This document shows, in pieces, positions 1 to 5,600 of a DNA stretch of 33,148 nucleotides. The notes beneath the pieces are model-generated. The model worked only from the letters and a program-made list of their open reading frames with translations, had not been told where the DNA came from and did no database searches. The DNA comes from a virus, in the IMG/VR virus record IMGVR_UViG_3300025450_000076, positions 1 to 33,148 of that record; one strand, written 5' to 3'. The position numbers and the translations under genes were made by a program. Within the stretch, counting starts at the first letter, position 1. Each line of letters opens with the position of its first letter.

Positions 1-182
1 TCCGCCACAGCTTGCAGCGCCTCCAAGATGCCGTCATTGGTGCAGGTCCAATGCCCTTCCAGGCTGGTGCAGGTATAGGCTTTGGTCTTGAACTCGAAGC
101 GGATGGTTGCGTCGAACGTCATGCCATGGACCTTGCAGCTTGTGCTGTGGGCGTCTGCCGTGAAGTCGATAACCCTAGCCAT
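1..182 (-). CDS. Small unknown protein, cut at left window edge (probably continues at the right edge)
   Basis: Leftward frame with an ATG at 182-180 preceded by a GGGAG-type ribosome binding site. It gives 60 residues beginning MARVIDFTADAH and runs off base 1 without a stop. It contains four cysteines. I do not recognise a family. If the window is a circle, the two bases left over at base 1 join base 33148 in phase and the frame continues for 26 more residues to a TGA at 33072-33070, giving an 86-residue protein. It would then sit between the 323-residue protein and the RusA-like gene in one leftward operon, its TGA overlapping the RusA ATG. Confidence 0.7.
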   Translation of the reverse strand, partial: MARVIDFTADAHSTSCKVHGMTFDATIRFEFKTKAYTCTSLEGHWTCTNDGILEALQAVA

Positions 183-262
183 GGCCTGTGCTCCCTGCGA
201 GTCTCGTCCCGTCCCTTGATATGTCGTACCATTCGGGACGAAGACCCGCAAGGATCGTCGGC

Positions 263-1234
263 TCACAGCTCGCGGACGTTGCCCTTCTGCCGCGGGATCA
301 GAGACCAGATGGCCTTGGCCAATCCGCTGGTGCGCTTGGCAGGCGCCGCCTCTACGGGCGGGAACGTTCCCACGGGCTTGCGGATGGTTACCTTGTGGCG
401 CCGCGCCATCTCCTGGATGGCCGCCGCGGTTGGGTCCGCCTGCTCCTTGGCTGCCTGCCTCAGCTCGTCCATGCGCCTATGGGTGGACAGCCCGCCAACC
501 ATGGGCAGGTCGTGCGTCGCCGTGGCGCGTGGGGGGATCTCCGCGTATGTCCCGTCTGGCGTAGGCACCCAGCATGGTTGCTCGCCCGCTTGGATGGTGA
601 TTCGGACGGGTCCGGGCCCGTGGCAGATCACCTGTGCCCCGCGGCCCAGTCCCACGCAAGGGCGGCCCGGCTCCTTCCACAGCTGGGCATTCTCCTCGCC
701 AACCTCTATGCCGGTGTCCTGCCGGACTTGGAAGCGCAAGGGCCGGACGCGGGTCCAGTCGTGCCAGATGTCATCGCCTCCCATGAAGTCCGACAGGCTC
801 AGCCCGTGGCCAGTCCTGAACCGAAAGGTACCAGCCAGCCTGTCCGTCTCGACTGCCGCCGTCCCGTCCTTGGCCAGCATGATCGCCCTGGACCCATTCT
901 CGATCACGATGGGGCCCGCGTCGGGTCCATCCGCATGGACTTTGACCATGGCCCCGTTCGGAGCCACCGACAGGCCGCCGCCCGGCAGCTCGAACGCCAG
1001 CCCGTCCGGGCCATTGGCCAAGGTCCGCCATCCCCGGCTGTCCAGCGCGAAGAAAGCCGTGCAGTCGTTGGGCACTTCCAGCATGCCCCGGTTGGCTTGC
1101 ACGTCATACAGGCCGGCATTCGTCCTGATCACCTGCGCATGCCTGTCCGGCGCCGTGAACACCTGCCCCAGGCCATCCGGGGAAGTCTGTGGCCAGCCCT
1201 GCCAGCCTTCGAATTCGGATCGTGTCGCGCTCAT
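263..1234 (-). CDS. Protein of unknown function, 323 aa
   Basis: Leftward gene starting MSATRSEFEGW, with a good GGAAGGGAGGG ribosome binding site just upstream and one base separating it from the stop of the preceding 110-residue gene. The protein looks beta-rich over roughly the first 230 residues (many Gly, Val and Thr). After that comes a charged helical stretch (RRMDELRQAAKEQADP) and a basic, proline-containing tail. No catalytic motif, signal peptide or membrane segment is evident. It is the largest protein of the leftward block and lies just upstream of the recombination genes in transcription order, if the genome is circular. I cannot assign a function; a DNA-metabolism or host-takeover role is only a guess from position. 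Confidence 0.75.
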   Translation of the reverse strand: MSATRSEFEGWQGWPQTSPDGLGQVFTAPDRHAQVIRTNAGLYDVQANRGMLEVPNDCTAFFALDSRGWRTLANGPDGLAFELPGGGLSVAPNGAMVKVHADGPDAGPIVIENGSRAIMLAKDGTAAVETDRLAGTFRFRTGHGLSLSDFMGGDDIWHDWTRVRPLRFQVRQDTGIEVGEENAQLWKEPGRPCVGLGRGAQVICHGPGPVRITIQAGEQPCWVPTPDGTYAEIPPRATATHDLPMVGGLSTHRRMDELRQAAKEQADPTAAAIQEMARRHKVTIRKPVGTFPPVEAAPAKRTSGLAKAIWSLIPRQKGNVREL

Positions 1235-1235
1235 G

Positions 1236-1568
1236 TCATGCCCTCCCTTCCAAAGATTCCAGCAGGCGCCTTGCCGCCATCCGACGATGGGCCGATCCGC
1301 CCATGGTCACGAAGACCAGACTGCCGCCCTGCCCGTCGTGGTCTAGGTCCATGGCCCCGGACCATTGCAGCCAGTCTGAGACGATGGCAGGGACCGCGGA
1401 GCAGTGCTCGCGGAATCCGGCTATGTCCAGCTCGCCGGAATCGTATCGGTGAGCCGGGTAAGCCTTGCCATCAGCCATGGCGCGCAACAGCAGTTCCGCC
1501 GTCCAGCGCTGGCCTTGGGTCAAGACCTCCCAAGGGTTGCCCTCCCAGGGCGATGCCGCGGCGCTCAT
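1236..1568 (-). CDS. Small unknown protein, 110 aa
   Basis: Leftward gene. I chose the ATG at 1568 (MSAAASPWEGNP) over an in-frame ATG at 1592 because it forms an ATGA overlap with the stop of the upstream 70-residue gene, the usual sign of translational coupling. The protein has a Trp-rich N-terminal half (NPWEVLTQGQRW) and an arginine-rich C-terminus. It shows no membrane segment and no motif I recognise. The overlaps on one side and the one-base gap on the other place it in a tightly packed operon with its neighbours. Confidence 0.7.
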   Translation of the reverse strand: MSAAASPWEGNPWEVLTQGQRWTAELLLRAMADGKAYPAHRYDSGELDIAGFREHCSAVPAIVSDWLQWSGAMDLDHDGQGGSLVFVTMGGSAHRRMAARRLLESLEGRA

Positions 1569-1777
1569 GATGCCCGCCGCAGGCGAAGCCATGAGAATGG
1601 CATGGCCTTGGCAGTAGGCGTTTCATGCTTGGCGTTGGATTCCCGGACGGCATAGACCGGGGCGCCGTAGTGATAGGCCAGCGCGTCTGCCTTGGCTTGC
1701 GCCCTGCCGCGGGTTGCGAACAGCTGGCCACTAGCGCGGCAGCCGGAACGCGTGTCGAAGATTTCGAATCTAGCCAT
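1565..1777 (-). CDS. Small unknown protein, 70 aa
   Basis: Leftward gene starting MARFEIFDTRSG. A strong GGGGAGGGGA ribosome binding site precedes the ATG at 1777, so I reject the longer upstream extension of the same frame. The sequence (R-A-Q-A-K-A-D-A-L-A-Y-H-Y) suggests a compact alpha/beta fold with a basic C-terminus. The family is not recognised. Its TGA overlaps the start of the next gene (ATGA). Confidence 0.7.
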   Translation of the reverse strand: MARFEIFDTRSGCRASGQLFATRGRAQAKADALAYHYGAPVYAVRESNAKHETPTAKAMPFSWLRLRRAS

Positions 1778-1797
1778 GGTAGTCCCCTCCCCAGGGT

Positions 1798-1819
1798 GCC
1801 CCCGGTTGATTCCGGGGGC
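1798..1819. other. Perfect 8-bp inverted repeat between leftward genes
   Basis: GCCCCCGG and CCGGGGGC are separated by the loop TTGATT. It lies 11 bases past the stop of the 108-residue gene and 20 bases before the next start, read leftward. No T-tract follows on the leftward strand, so it is not a classical intrinsic terminator there. It could be an attenuator or an mRNA-processing hairpin. On the rightward strand it is followed by CTTTGTTGTT, a weak terminator-like context that could block antisense transcription. Confidence 0.45.
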
Positions 1820-1830
1820 TTTGTTGTTGG

Positions 1831-2157
1831 TTAGGCAGCCAGACGCATGGCAGGAGCCGGGCGGATGTTTTTGCGGGATTCGGCTACGGCCTCGCGCACC
1901 ATGTCGTGAAACTCGCCGCTTTCCAGAAAGTCCGACGCCTTCACATAGGCGCATCCGCCAAGATACGAGGTTCCGATTTTCTTCCCATCGAGGCGGACGC
2001 AGACTTGGACTTGGAACCATTCCCACGTCCCGTTGCGGACATTTTCGATGTCGTCTTCAAACTCGAAGGCGTCCGCCGGGTCCATGTCTTCGGGTTCCAC
2101 GACGCATTCCACGGAAAAGCGCGCCGTTTTGAAGCTGTAGATCTTTTCGTTTTCCAT
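1831..2157 (-). CDS. Small acidic phage protein of unknown function, 108 aa
   Basis: Leftward gene with a GGGGAG ribosome binding site before ATG 2157 (MENEKIYSFKT). The N-terminal half is strongly acidic (PEDMDPADAFEFEDDIENV). The central part contains a segment (LDGKKIGTSYLGGCAY) that resembles small early-region proteins I remember from several tailed phages, where the function is unknown. The C-terminal half is helical (FHDMVREAVAESRKN). No membrane segment or catalytic signature is visible. The flanking hairpins suggest it may be expressed or processed as a separate message. Confidence 0.75.
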   Translation of the reverse strand: MENEKIYSFKTARFSVECVVEPEDMDPADAFEFEDDIENVRNGTWEWFQVQVCVRLDGKKIGTSYLGGCAYVKASDFLESGEFHDMVREAVAESRKNIRPAPAMRLAA

Positions 2158-2204
2158 GATGTTTTTCTCCCCTTTGTTTTTCTGCGAGTGGTTGCCCTCG
2201 TCAG

Positions 2205-2245
2205 CCGGAGCCTCACTCCGGGACCATCGGGGGCGCGAGGCCCCC
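2205..2245. other. Two tandem GC-rich hairpins
   Basis: The first stem pairs CCGGAG (2205-2210) with CTCCGG (2216-2221) around a five-base loop. The second pairs GGGGGC (2229-2234) with GCCCCC (2240-2245), also with a five-base loop. They fill the gap between the 99-residue and 108-residue leftward genes. No U-tract follows, so Rho-independent termination is unlikely. An RNA-stability or attenuation role is possible. Confidence 0.45.
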
Positions 2246-2257
2246 TAGGTTTCGGGC

Positions 2258-2557
2258 TTACCACTGGTCGGCAGCTTTGAGCGCCATTTCCGCATGGCCT
2301 GTCGTTCCGTGAACCAAGGCGACCCTGGACTCCTTTTGGGTCCTCGTCCTTCCGTTGGTGTGGATGCTGCTGACCTCCAAGGCGTCGGTTCCTGCGAGCT
2401 TGCTTGCCAAGGCAAGGGCGGCGGCTTTCTCGTTGGCCTCGTTTCCGAGCGCGTAGTCATGGGGAACCGTGAGGGATTGGCCGGTAGGAATCGCGATCGC
2501 CTTGTAGCGAGATCCCTTGATGTTGGTCGGTCCGAAGTGGCGGATTTCGATGATCAT
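2258..2557 (-). CDS. Small unknown protein, 99 aa
   Basis: Leftward gene with a GGGAGAG ribosome binding site before ATG 2557 (MIIEIRHFGPTN). The sequence suggests a short beta hairpin at the N-terminus (FGPTNIKGSRYKAIA), a helix rich in Ala/Glu/Lys (NEANEKAAALALASKLAG), and a basic C-terminal part with TRTQKESRV. No family is recognised. It is the first gene after a candidate promoter at 2604-2618, so it may open its own transcription unit. Confidence 0.75.
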   Translation of the reverse strand: MIIEIRHFGPTNIKGSRYKAIAIPTGQSLTVPHDYALGNEANEKAAALALASKLAGTDALEVSSIHTNGRTRTQKESRVALVHGTTGHAEMALKAADQW

Positions 2558-2603
2558 TTTTTCTCTCCCTGTTGCGCCGGCTTTGGTTGATTCGCGCCGG
2601 TCT

Positions 2604-2618
2604 CATATAGTTATTGGT
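2604..2618 (-). promoter_or_regulatory. Candidate leftward promoter or operator
   Basis: Read leftward the segment is ACCAATAACTATATG, lying 46 bases before the start of the 99-residue gene. CTATAT resembles the -10 hexamer used by alphaproteobacterial housekeeping sigma factors, but I see no -35 at normal spacing. The same eight bases (ACTATATG) occur 43 bases before the 61-residue gene, and ACCAATAA recurs before the second recombinase gene. Confidence 0.4.
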
Positions 2619-2717
2619 ACTTGCGGGGCCCTTGGATCATCTTTTTTTTACGCTTTTTTGCCCCTTGCCGCTTGCCCCCTGGGGGCCCTTGCCAAAGCTT
2701 GCCTTGGTACCCCTGAT

Positions 2718-2765
2718 CCCCCGGCCCCTTGCGGGGTCCGGGGGTAGGCCGGCGGCTTTGCCGCC
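2718..2765. other. GC-rich stem-loops downstream of the pentapeptide-repeat gene
   Basis: A long hairpin (2718-2728 with 2733-2744, one bulged T, TTGC loop) is followed by GGCGGC-TTT-GCCGCC (2751-2765). The stretch 2558-2783 has no gene. Besides the hairpins it holds many copies of CTTGCC and a T-rich tract at 2639-2658. It may end or stabilise the leftward transcript, but no leftward U-tract follows the stems. Confidence 0.4.
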
Positions 2766-2783
2766 TTGGATCTTGCCGCTTTG

Positions 2784-3086
2784 TCAGGGCCAAACGGTCC
2801 GATCCGTATAAGCCCCCTCGAAGTTGGCCCCCGAAAGCGATGCCTTTGTGAAGTCCACTGCGTAAACTTCGGCCCCGCCAAGGTTGGCCTTCGTCAGGTC
2901 GGCCCTCCAAAAAATGGCCTTGCTAAGGTCGGCCCCCCGTAGGTCGGCCCCCGAAAGATCCGCTTTGCTGAGGTTAGCTCCAACCAGATTGGCACCCCGA
3001 AGGTCGGCCCCAACAAGATTGGCCCCCTTAAGGTTGGCCCCCCTTAGGTTGGCTTTTGGTCCGATTTCGTATCCGTTGACTTGCAT
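2784..3086 (-). CDS. Pentapeptide-repeat protein, 100 aa
   Basis: About residues 12-92 follow the A(N/D)LxX five-residue register: [20 protein letters not shown] and so on, roughly sixteen repeats. Such repeats fold as a right-handed quadrilateral beta-helix. Some family members (Qnr, MfpA) mimic DNA and protect or inhibit DNA gyrase, but most have no known function. The ATG at 3086 follows an AAGGGGAAC ribosome binding site. Length and composition fit a short single-domain member. In a phage early block, modulation of a host DNA-binding enzyme is a reasonable guess, not a demonstrated role. Confidence 0.85.
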   Translation of the reverse strand: MQVNGYEIGPKANLRGANLKGANLVGADLRGANLVGANLSKADLSGADLRGADLSKAIFWRADLTKANLGGAEVYAVDFTKASLSGANFEGAYTDRTVWP

Positions 3087-3193
3087 GACATTGTTCCCCT
3101 TGCTTGCCGGGCCCGTCCCGGTACCCCCTTGCCCCCAGCCGGCGATCCGGTCTGGGGGTGGAGGGCGCGGCGCGCCGGGTATCTCGGCGGGGC

Positions 3194-3379
3194 CTACTCG
3201 ATGGGGCTGACATCGACCAGGATGCAGTACCCGCCTTGGAGCTTGCTGACCTTGGGCAGGTCATTGGCGTGGATCAGCCCTGCCGCGCAATAGTCTTCGA
3301 GCCTGTTTTGGGCCTTATCCCTGTTGGAGAAGGGGCCCGCGTAGTAGGTGTTGGTGTGATTCCGGTCCATCTTGGTCAT
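3194..3379 (-). CDS. Small unknown protein, 61 aa
   Basis: Leftward gene. I start it at ATG 3379 ([13 protein letters not shown]), which has a GGAG element 11 bases upstream, rather than at in-frame codons further up that lie in the divergent intergenic region. The protein has aromatic and charged residues ([19 protein letters not shown]) and a beta-rich C-terminus (GGYCILVDV). The layout suggests a small single-domain SPOR-like or beta-grasp fold, but I cannot name the family. It is the first gene of the leftward block, divergent from the small terminase gene. Confidence 0.65.
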   Translation of the reverse strand: MTKMDRNHTNTYYAGPFSNRDKAQNRLEDYCAAGLIHANDLPKVSKLQGGYCILVDVSPIE

Positions 3380-3422
3380 TTTCTTTTTCTCCACTTTGGG
3401 CCCCGCATCATTGCGGCGCATC

Positions 3423-3436
3423 CATATAGTATTACG
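3423..3436 (-). promoter_or_regulatory. Candidate promoter of the leftward block
   Basis: Read leftward: CGTAATACTATATG, 43 bases before the ATG of the 61-residue gene, in the 106-base divergent region between leftward and rightward modules. It shares ACTATATG and its distance to the start codon with the element at 2604-2618. No good -35 is visible, so an activator or unusual sigma factor may be needed. Confidence 0.4.
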
Positions 3437-3485
3437 CAAGGGCCGCCCTAGCGGATCACAGAAAGCGCAAAGAAATGGATGGGAA

Positions 3486-3986
3486 ATGGCAAAGAATTTA
3501 GCAGTGCGCCATGGCCCCCGATTCACGGGGCCCGACGGCATGACGGCCAAGCAGGCCCGCTTTGTGGTGGAGTATGTCCAGTGTGGGGGGCAAGGATCCC
3601 TTGCCGCTGAGCGGGCAGGCTATTCTTCGCCAGCGCAATCCGCTTATGGCCTATTGCGCTTGCCCGCCGTTCGCGCCGCCGTGGATGAGCGCGTTTTGCT
3701 TATGGTTGAAGAAGGCAAGGCTTGCGCCATGGCTACGTTGCTTGACGTGGCCCGAAACGGCCGCAACGAGTCAGCCAGGGTAGCCGCCGCCTCAAAATTG
3801 GCTCAAATAGGCCGCCTGATCCCCGAAAAAGACGAACAGAATCAAGGCGATAGCAAGCCGATCAGTCAATGGACTGTCGAGCAATTGATGGACCTCGCCT
3901 CTCGCGGCCGTCAAGCCATGGCGATCCAGTCCTCGCCCGTCATCGACGTCACAGCGAGCGAATGTTCCGAAATCTTGAACGATTAA
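3486..3986 (+). CDS. terS: Terminase small subunit, 166 aa
   Basis: Residues 17-66 carry the pattern typical of small terminases of the Terminase_2 type: G-M-T-A-K-Q-A-R-F-V-x-E-Y, then a glycine turn and AAERAGYSSP followed by QSAYGLLRLPAVRAAV. This is a DNA-binding helix-turn-helix that recognises the packaging site. A helical middle part (LLDVARNGRNESARVAAASKLAQIGRL) suits oligomerisation, and a charged tail probably contacts the large subunit. I chose ATG 3486 because upstream codons of this frame lie in the divergent promoter region. It is separated from the large subunit gene by about 5 kb carrying a methyltransferase and tail-fibre genes, which is unusual. It is the first rightward gene. 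Confidence 0.85.
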   Translation: MAKNLAVRHGPRFTGPDGMTAKQARFVVEYVQCGGQGSLAAERAGYSSPAQSAYGLLRLPAVRAAVDERVLLMVEEGKACAMATLLDVARNGRNESARVAAASKLAQIGRLIPEKDEQNQGDSKPISQWTVEQLMDLASRGRQAMAIQSSPVIDVTASECSEILND

Positions 3987-4318
3987 GGGGCATTCCGGGA
4001 ACGAGATCGTAAGAGATTCACCAATCTTTTACCAATAGTCCGATAGTCGCCCGTCAGTCGCCCCCGCTCCAAGCTCCAAAGCCCTTGCGCCCCAAGGCGG
4101 CGGCGGGGCCGCCGCCCTTGCATGGCCCTTGGCCGGCCCTGGGCCCGGCCCGCGGCGGCCCCGGCCCCCACCCTTGGTGGCGGACCCGACCCCTGGCTCG
4201 GTGGCGATTGCAAGGCCCGCTGAGAAAATTTCTACCTTTCCAAAATAACTCGACCCCCTCACGGGTCATCCGCCAAAACGAACAGACATCCCCATCGGGC
4301 AACTGGATGGGGGACACC
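3987..4318. other. 332-base intergenic region with a strong GC hairpin
   Basis: I see no convincing gene here. The left half contains GGCGGCGGC (4096-4104) pairing with GCCGCCGCC (4108-4116) around GGG, followed by more GC-only palindromic sequence to about 4180. It could end the small terminase transcript, though no T-run follows. An A/T-rich patch at about 4221-4250 precedes the methyltransferase gene and could hold its promoter, but no clear hexamers stand out. Confidence 0.5.
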
Positions 4319-5365
4319 ATGGCGGCCTACTACAACGAGATCGACCCATTTGCGGCGCAGTGGCTCCGCAATCTGATCGAAGCGGGACACATAGCAGGGG
4401 GGGGGCACGTCGATGAGCGCGATATCAGGGACATCAAGCCAGCCGAACTTCTGGGATACACCCAGTGCCACTTCTTTGCAGGCCTGGGCGGTTGGTCAAG
4501 GGCTCTGCGCCTTGCAGGATGGGGAGACGACCAAGCGGTGTGGACGGGCTCCTGCCCATGCCAACCTTTCAGCTGCGCAGGCAAAGGAGCAGGGCTTGCT
4601 GACGAGCGGCACCTTTGGCCCCACTTCCACTGGCTGGTCTCCCAGTGCCGCCCTGCAATCGTCTTTGGCGAGCAGGTTGCGTCAAAAGACGGCCTCGCTT
4701 GGCTCGACCTTGTATCGGCTGACCTGGAAGGAGAGGGCTACGCCGTCGGGTCGGCAGATTTGTGCGCTGCGGGCGTCGGTGCTCCGCACATCCGGCAAAG
4801 GCTCTACTGGTGCGCCAAAGACGGGCTGGACAACGGTAACCACCCGCGACTGGAAGGACACGGGATGCGACATCAAGCCGCGCTCGGACGGGACGGAACG
4901 GCTGGACCAGTTGCCGAGGCAGGCCAATCTGGCGAGTTGGCCGACACCCTGCTCCAAGGTGGCGGCGGGAGGGGAATACAAGGACCCGGAGAAGGCGATG
5001 GCGCGGGCTCTGGGTCCGCATGCGAACGACCTGAGGGACTTTGCCGCGATGGCGGGCTGGCCGACCTGCAAGGCCCACGACGGGGAGTTTGGGACTCCGA
5101 TGATGACGGGCAGGCCGATGGAGAAGTCCACGCACCTTGCGACGATCACCAAGCTGGTCTCGTCAGTGTCCGGCCCCGCGCGACTAACGGCGACTGGGCA
5201 TCTGCTGACTGGCTCTTCTGCCGGGATCAAAAGTGGCGGTCAGTTGAGCCCGGCACATTCCCGCTGGCTAATGGGGTTCCCGGACGCGTGGGACGACTGC
5301 GCGCCTACGGCAACGCGATCGTCCCGCAAGTCGCGCAAGCCTTCATAGAGGCCTGCATGGGCTGA
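4319..5365 (+). CDS. dcm: Cytosine-C5 DNA methyltransferase, 348 aa
   Basis: Transfers a methyl group from S-adenosylmethionine to C5 of cytosine in DNA. C5-methyltransferase motifs appear in order. Motif I is FFAGLGGWS at about residue 52. Motif IV is GSCPCQPFS at 77-85, with Cys81 as the expected nucleophile. The motif VI position reads FGEQV instead of the usual ENV. Motif VIII is RQRLYW at 159-164, and motifs IX/X end the protein (AYGNAIVPQVAQAF). The segment between VIII and IX, which should recognise the target, is Gly/Asp-rich and contains two L-A-D repeats, as in other phage enzymes of this type. I start at ATG 4319 behind GGGGGA; an in-frame ATG at 4307 is possible. No partner restriction enzyme is present, so protection against host restriction is likely. 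A second long frame overlaps most of it. Confidence 0.88.
   Translation: MAAYYNEIDPFAAQWLRNLIEAGHIAGGGHVDERDIRDIKPAELLGYTQCHFFAGLGGWSRALRLAGWGDDQAVWTGSCPCQPFSCAGKGAGLADERHLWPHFHWLVSQCRPAIVFGEQVASKDGLAWLDLVSADLEGEGYAVGSADLCAAGVGAPHIRQRLYWCAKDGLDNGNHPRLEGHGMRHQAALGRDGTAGPVAEAGQSGELADTLLQGGGGRGIQGPGEGDGAGSGSACERPEGLCRDGGLADLQGPRRGVWDSDDDGQADGEVHAPCDDHQAGLVSVRPRATNGDWASADWLFCRDQKWRSVEPGTFPLANGVPGRVGRLRAYGNAIVPQVAQAFIEACMG
4413..5348 (+). CDS. Overprinted reading frame inside the methyltransferase gene, 311 aa
   Basis: An open frame of 311 codons shifted by one base relative to the methyltransferase, opening with ATG 4413 (MSAISGTSS). Its product contains segments I remember from proteins annotated as hypothetical in many tailed phages: LSAAQAKEQGLLTSGT, LGSTLYRLTWKERATPSGR, short W-P-T repeats (SWPTPC, GWPTCK) and SGGQLSPAHSRWLMGFP near the end. 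In those phages it also overlaps a methyltransferase frame. Two explanations remain: a genuinely translated overlapping gene, or an artefact conserved only because the methyltransferase is conserved. No strong ribosome binding site precedes ATG 4413. No function is known to me. Confidence 0.45.
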   Translation: MSAISGTSSQPNFWDTPSATSLQAWAVGQGLCALQDGETTKRCGRAPAHANLSAAQAKEQGLLTSGTFGPTSTGWSPSAALQSSLASRLRQKTASLGSTLYRLTWKERATPSGRQICALRASVLRTSGKGSTGAPKTGWTTVTTRDWKDTGCDIKPRSDGTERLDQLPRQANLASWPTPCSKVAAGGEYKDPEKAMARALGPHANDLRDFAAMAGWPTCKAHDGEFGTPMMTGRPMEKSTHLATITKLVSSVSGPARLTATGHLLTGSSAGIKSGGQLSPAHSRWLMGFPDAWDDCAPTATRSSRKSRKPS

Positions 5366-5369
5366 TATA

Positions 5370-5391
5370 GCGGGAGCACCCCAACTCCCGC
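5370..5391 (+). other. Hairpin between the methyltransferase and ArfA-like genes
   Basis: GCGGGAG (5370-5376) pairs with CTCCCGC (5385-5391) around an eight-base loop, ending 13 bases before the ArfA-like ATG. With no T-tract it is not a standard terminator. It replaces the expected ribosome binding site of the small gene and could control its translation. Confidence 0.5.
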
Positions 5392-5404
5392 GTACGGCCT
5401 TCTA

Positions 5405-5581
5405 ATGAGCAACCAGAGGCATTCTGACAGCGCCCCCAGGAAGCGCAATCCGGTAGCCCGAGCGCTGCGGACCCCTACCTTTCGCCCCCGAACGGTAAAG
5501 CCCGGCAAAGGCCGCGGCACTTACCGCCGGCAACGCGATCTTGACTGGGCAAAAGGCACCCCCCTGCCTGATTTAGCCTGA
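5405..5581 (+). CDS. ArfA-like ribosome-rescue protein candidate, 58 aa
   Basis: A 58-residue very basic protein. Residues 15-41 (NPVARALRTPTF, then RPRTVKPGKGRGTYRR) follow the layout of alternative ribosome-rescue factor A. E. coli ArfA has a similar helix with LLHDPLFRQRV followed by a lysine/glycine-rich KKGKGSY segment. ArfA recruits release factor 2 to ribosomes stalled on mRNAs without a stop codon. Here the hydrophobic-aromatic part (ALRTPTFRPR) and the G-K-G-R-G-T-Y core are kept. The gene has no clear ribosome binding site; a hairpin lies just upstream. Its last 15 bases overlap the repeated motif at 5567-5585. I am fairly confident the gene is real, less so about function. Confidence 0.6.
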   Translation: MSNQRHSDSAPRKRNPVARALRTPTFRPRTVKPGKGRGTYRRQRDLDWAKGTPLPDLA

Positions 5582-5585
5582 AACA
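5567..5585 (+). promoter_or_regulatory. Repeated intergenic motif, copy 1 (before tail-fibre genes)
   Basis: CCTGATTTAGCCTGAAACA, identical over 19 bases to 21326-21344. It ends 15 bases before the ATG of the 311-residue tail-fibre gene, just upstream of its GAGGG ribosome binding site. The placement before a gene cluster suggests a phage-specific promoter or regulator site. Confidence 0.55.
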
Positions 5586-5600
5586 CCCGAGGGCCCCGAC

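Noticed and set aside
12-1346. A 444-codon plus-strand frame at the left edge
   Set aside because: Antisense to three leftward genes that have good ribosome binding sites and coupled starts.
3423-3436. T7-like promoter (TAATAC start) on the minus strand
   Set aside because: Only the first six bases match; the rest of the T7 consensus is missing and no single-subunit RNA polymerase gene is present.
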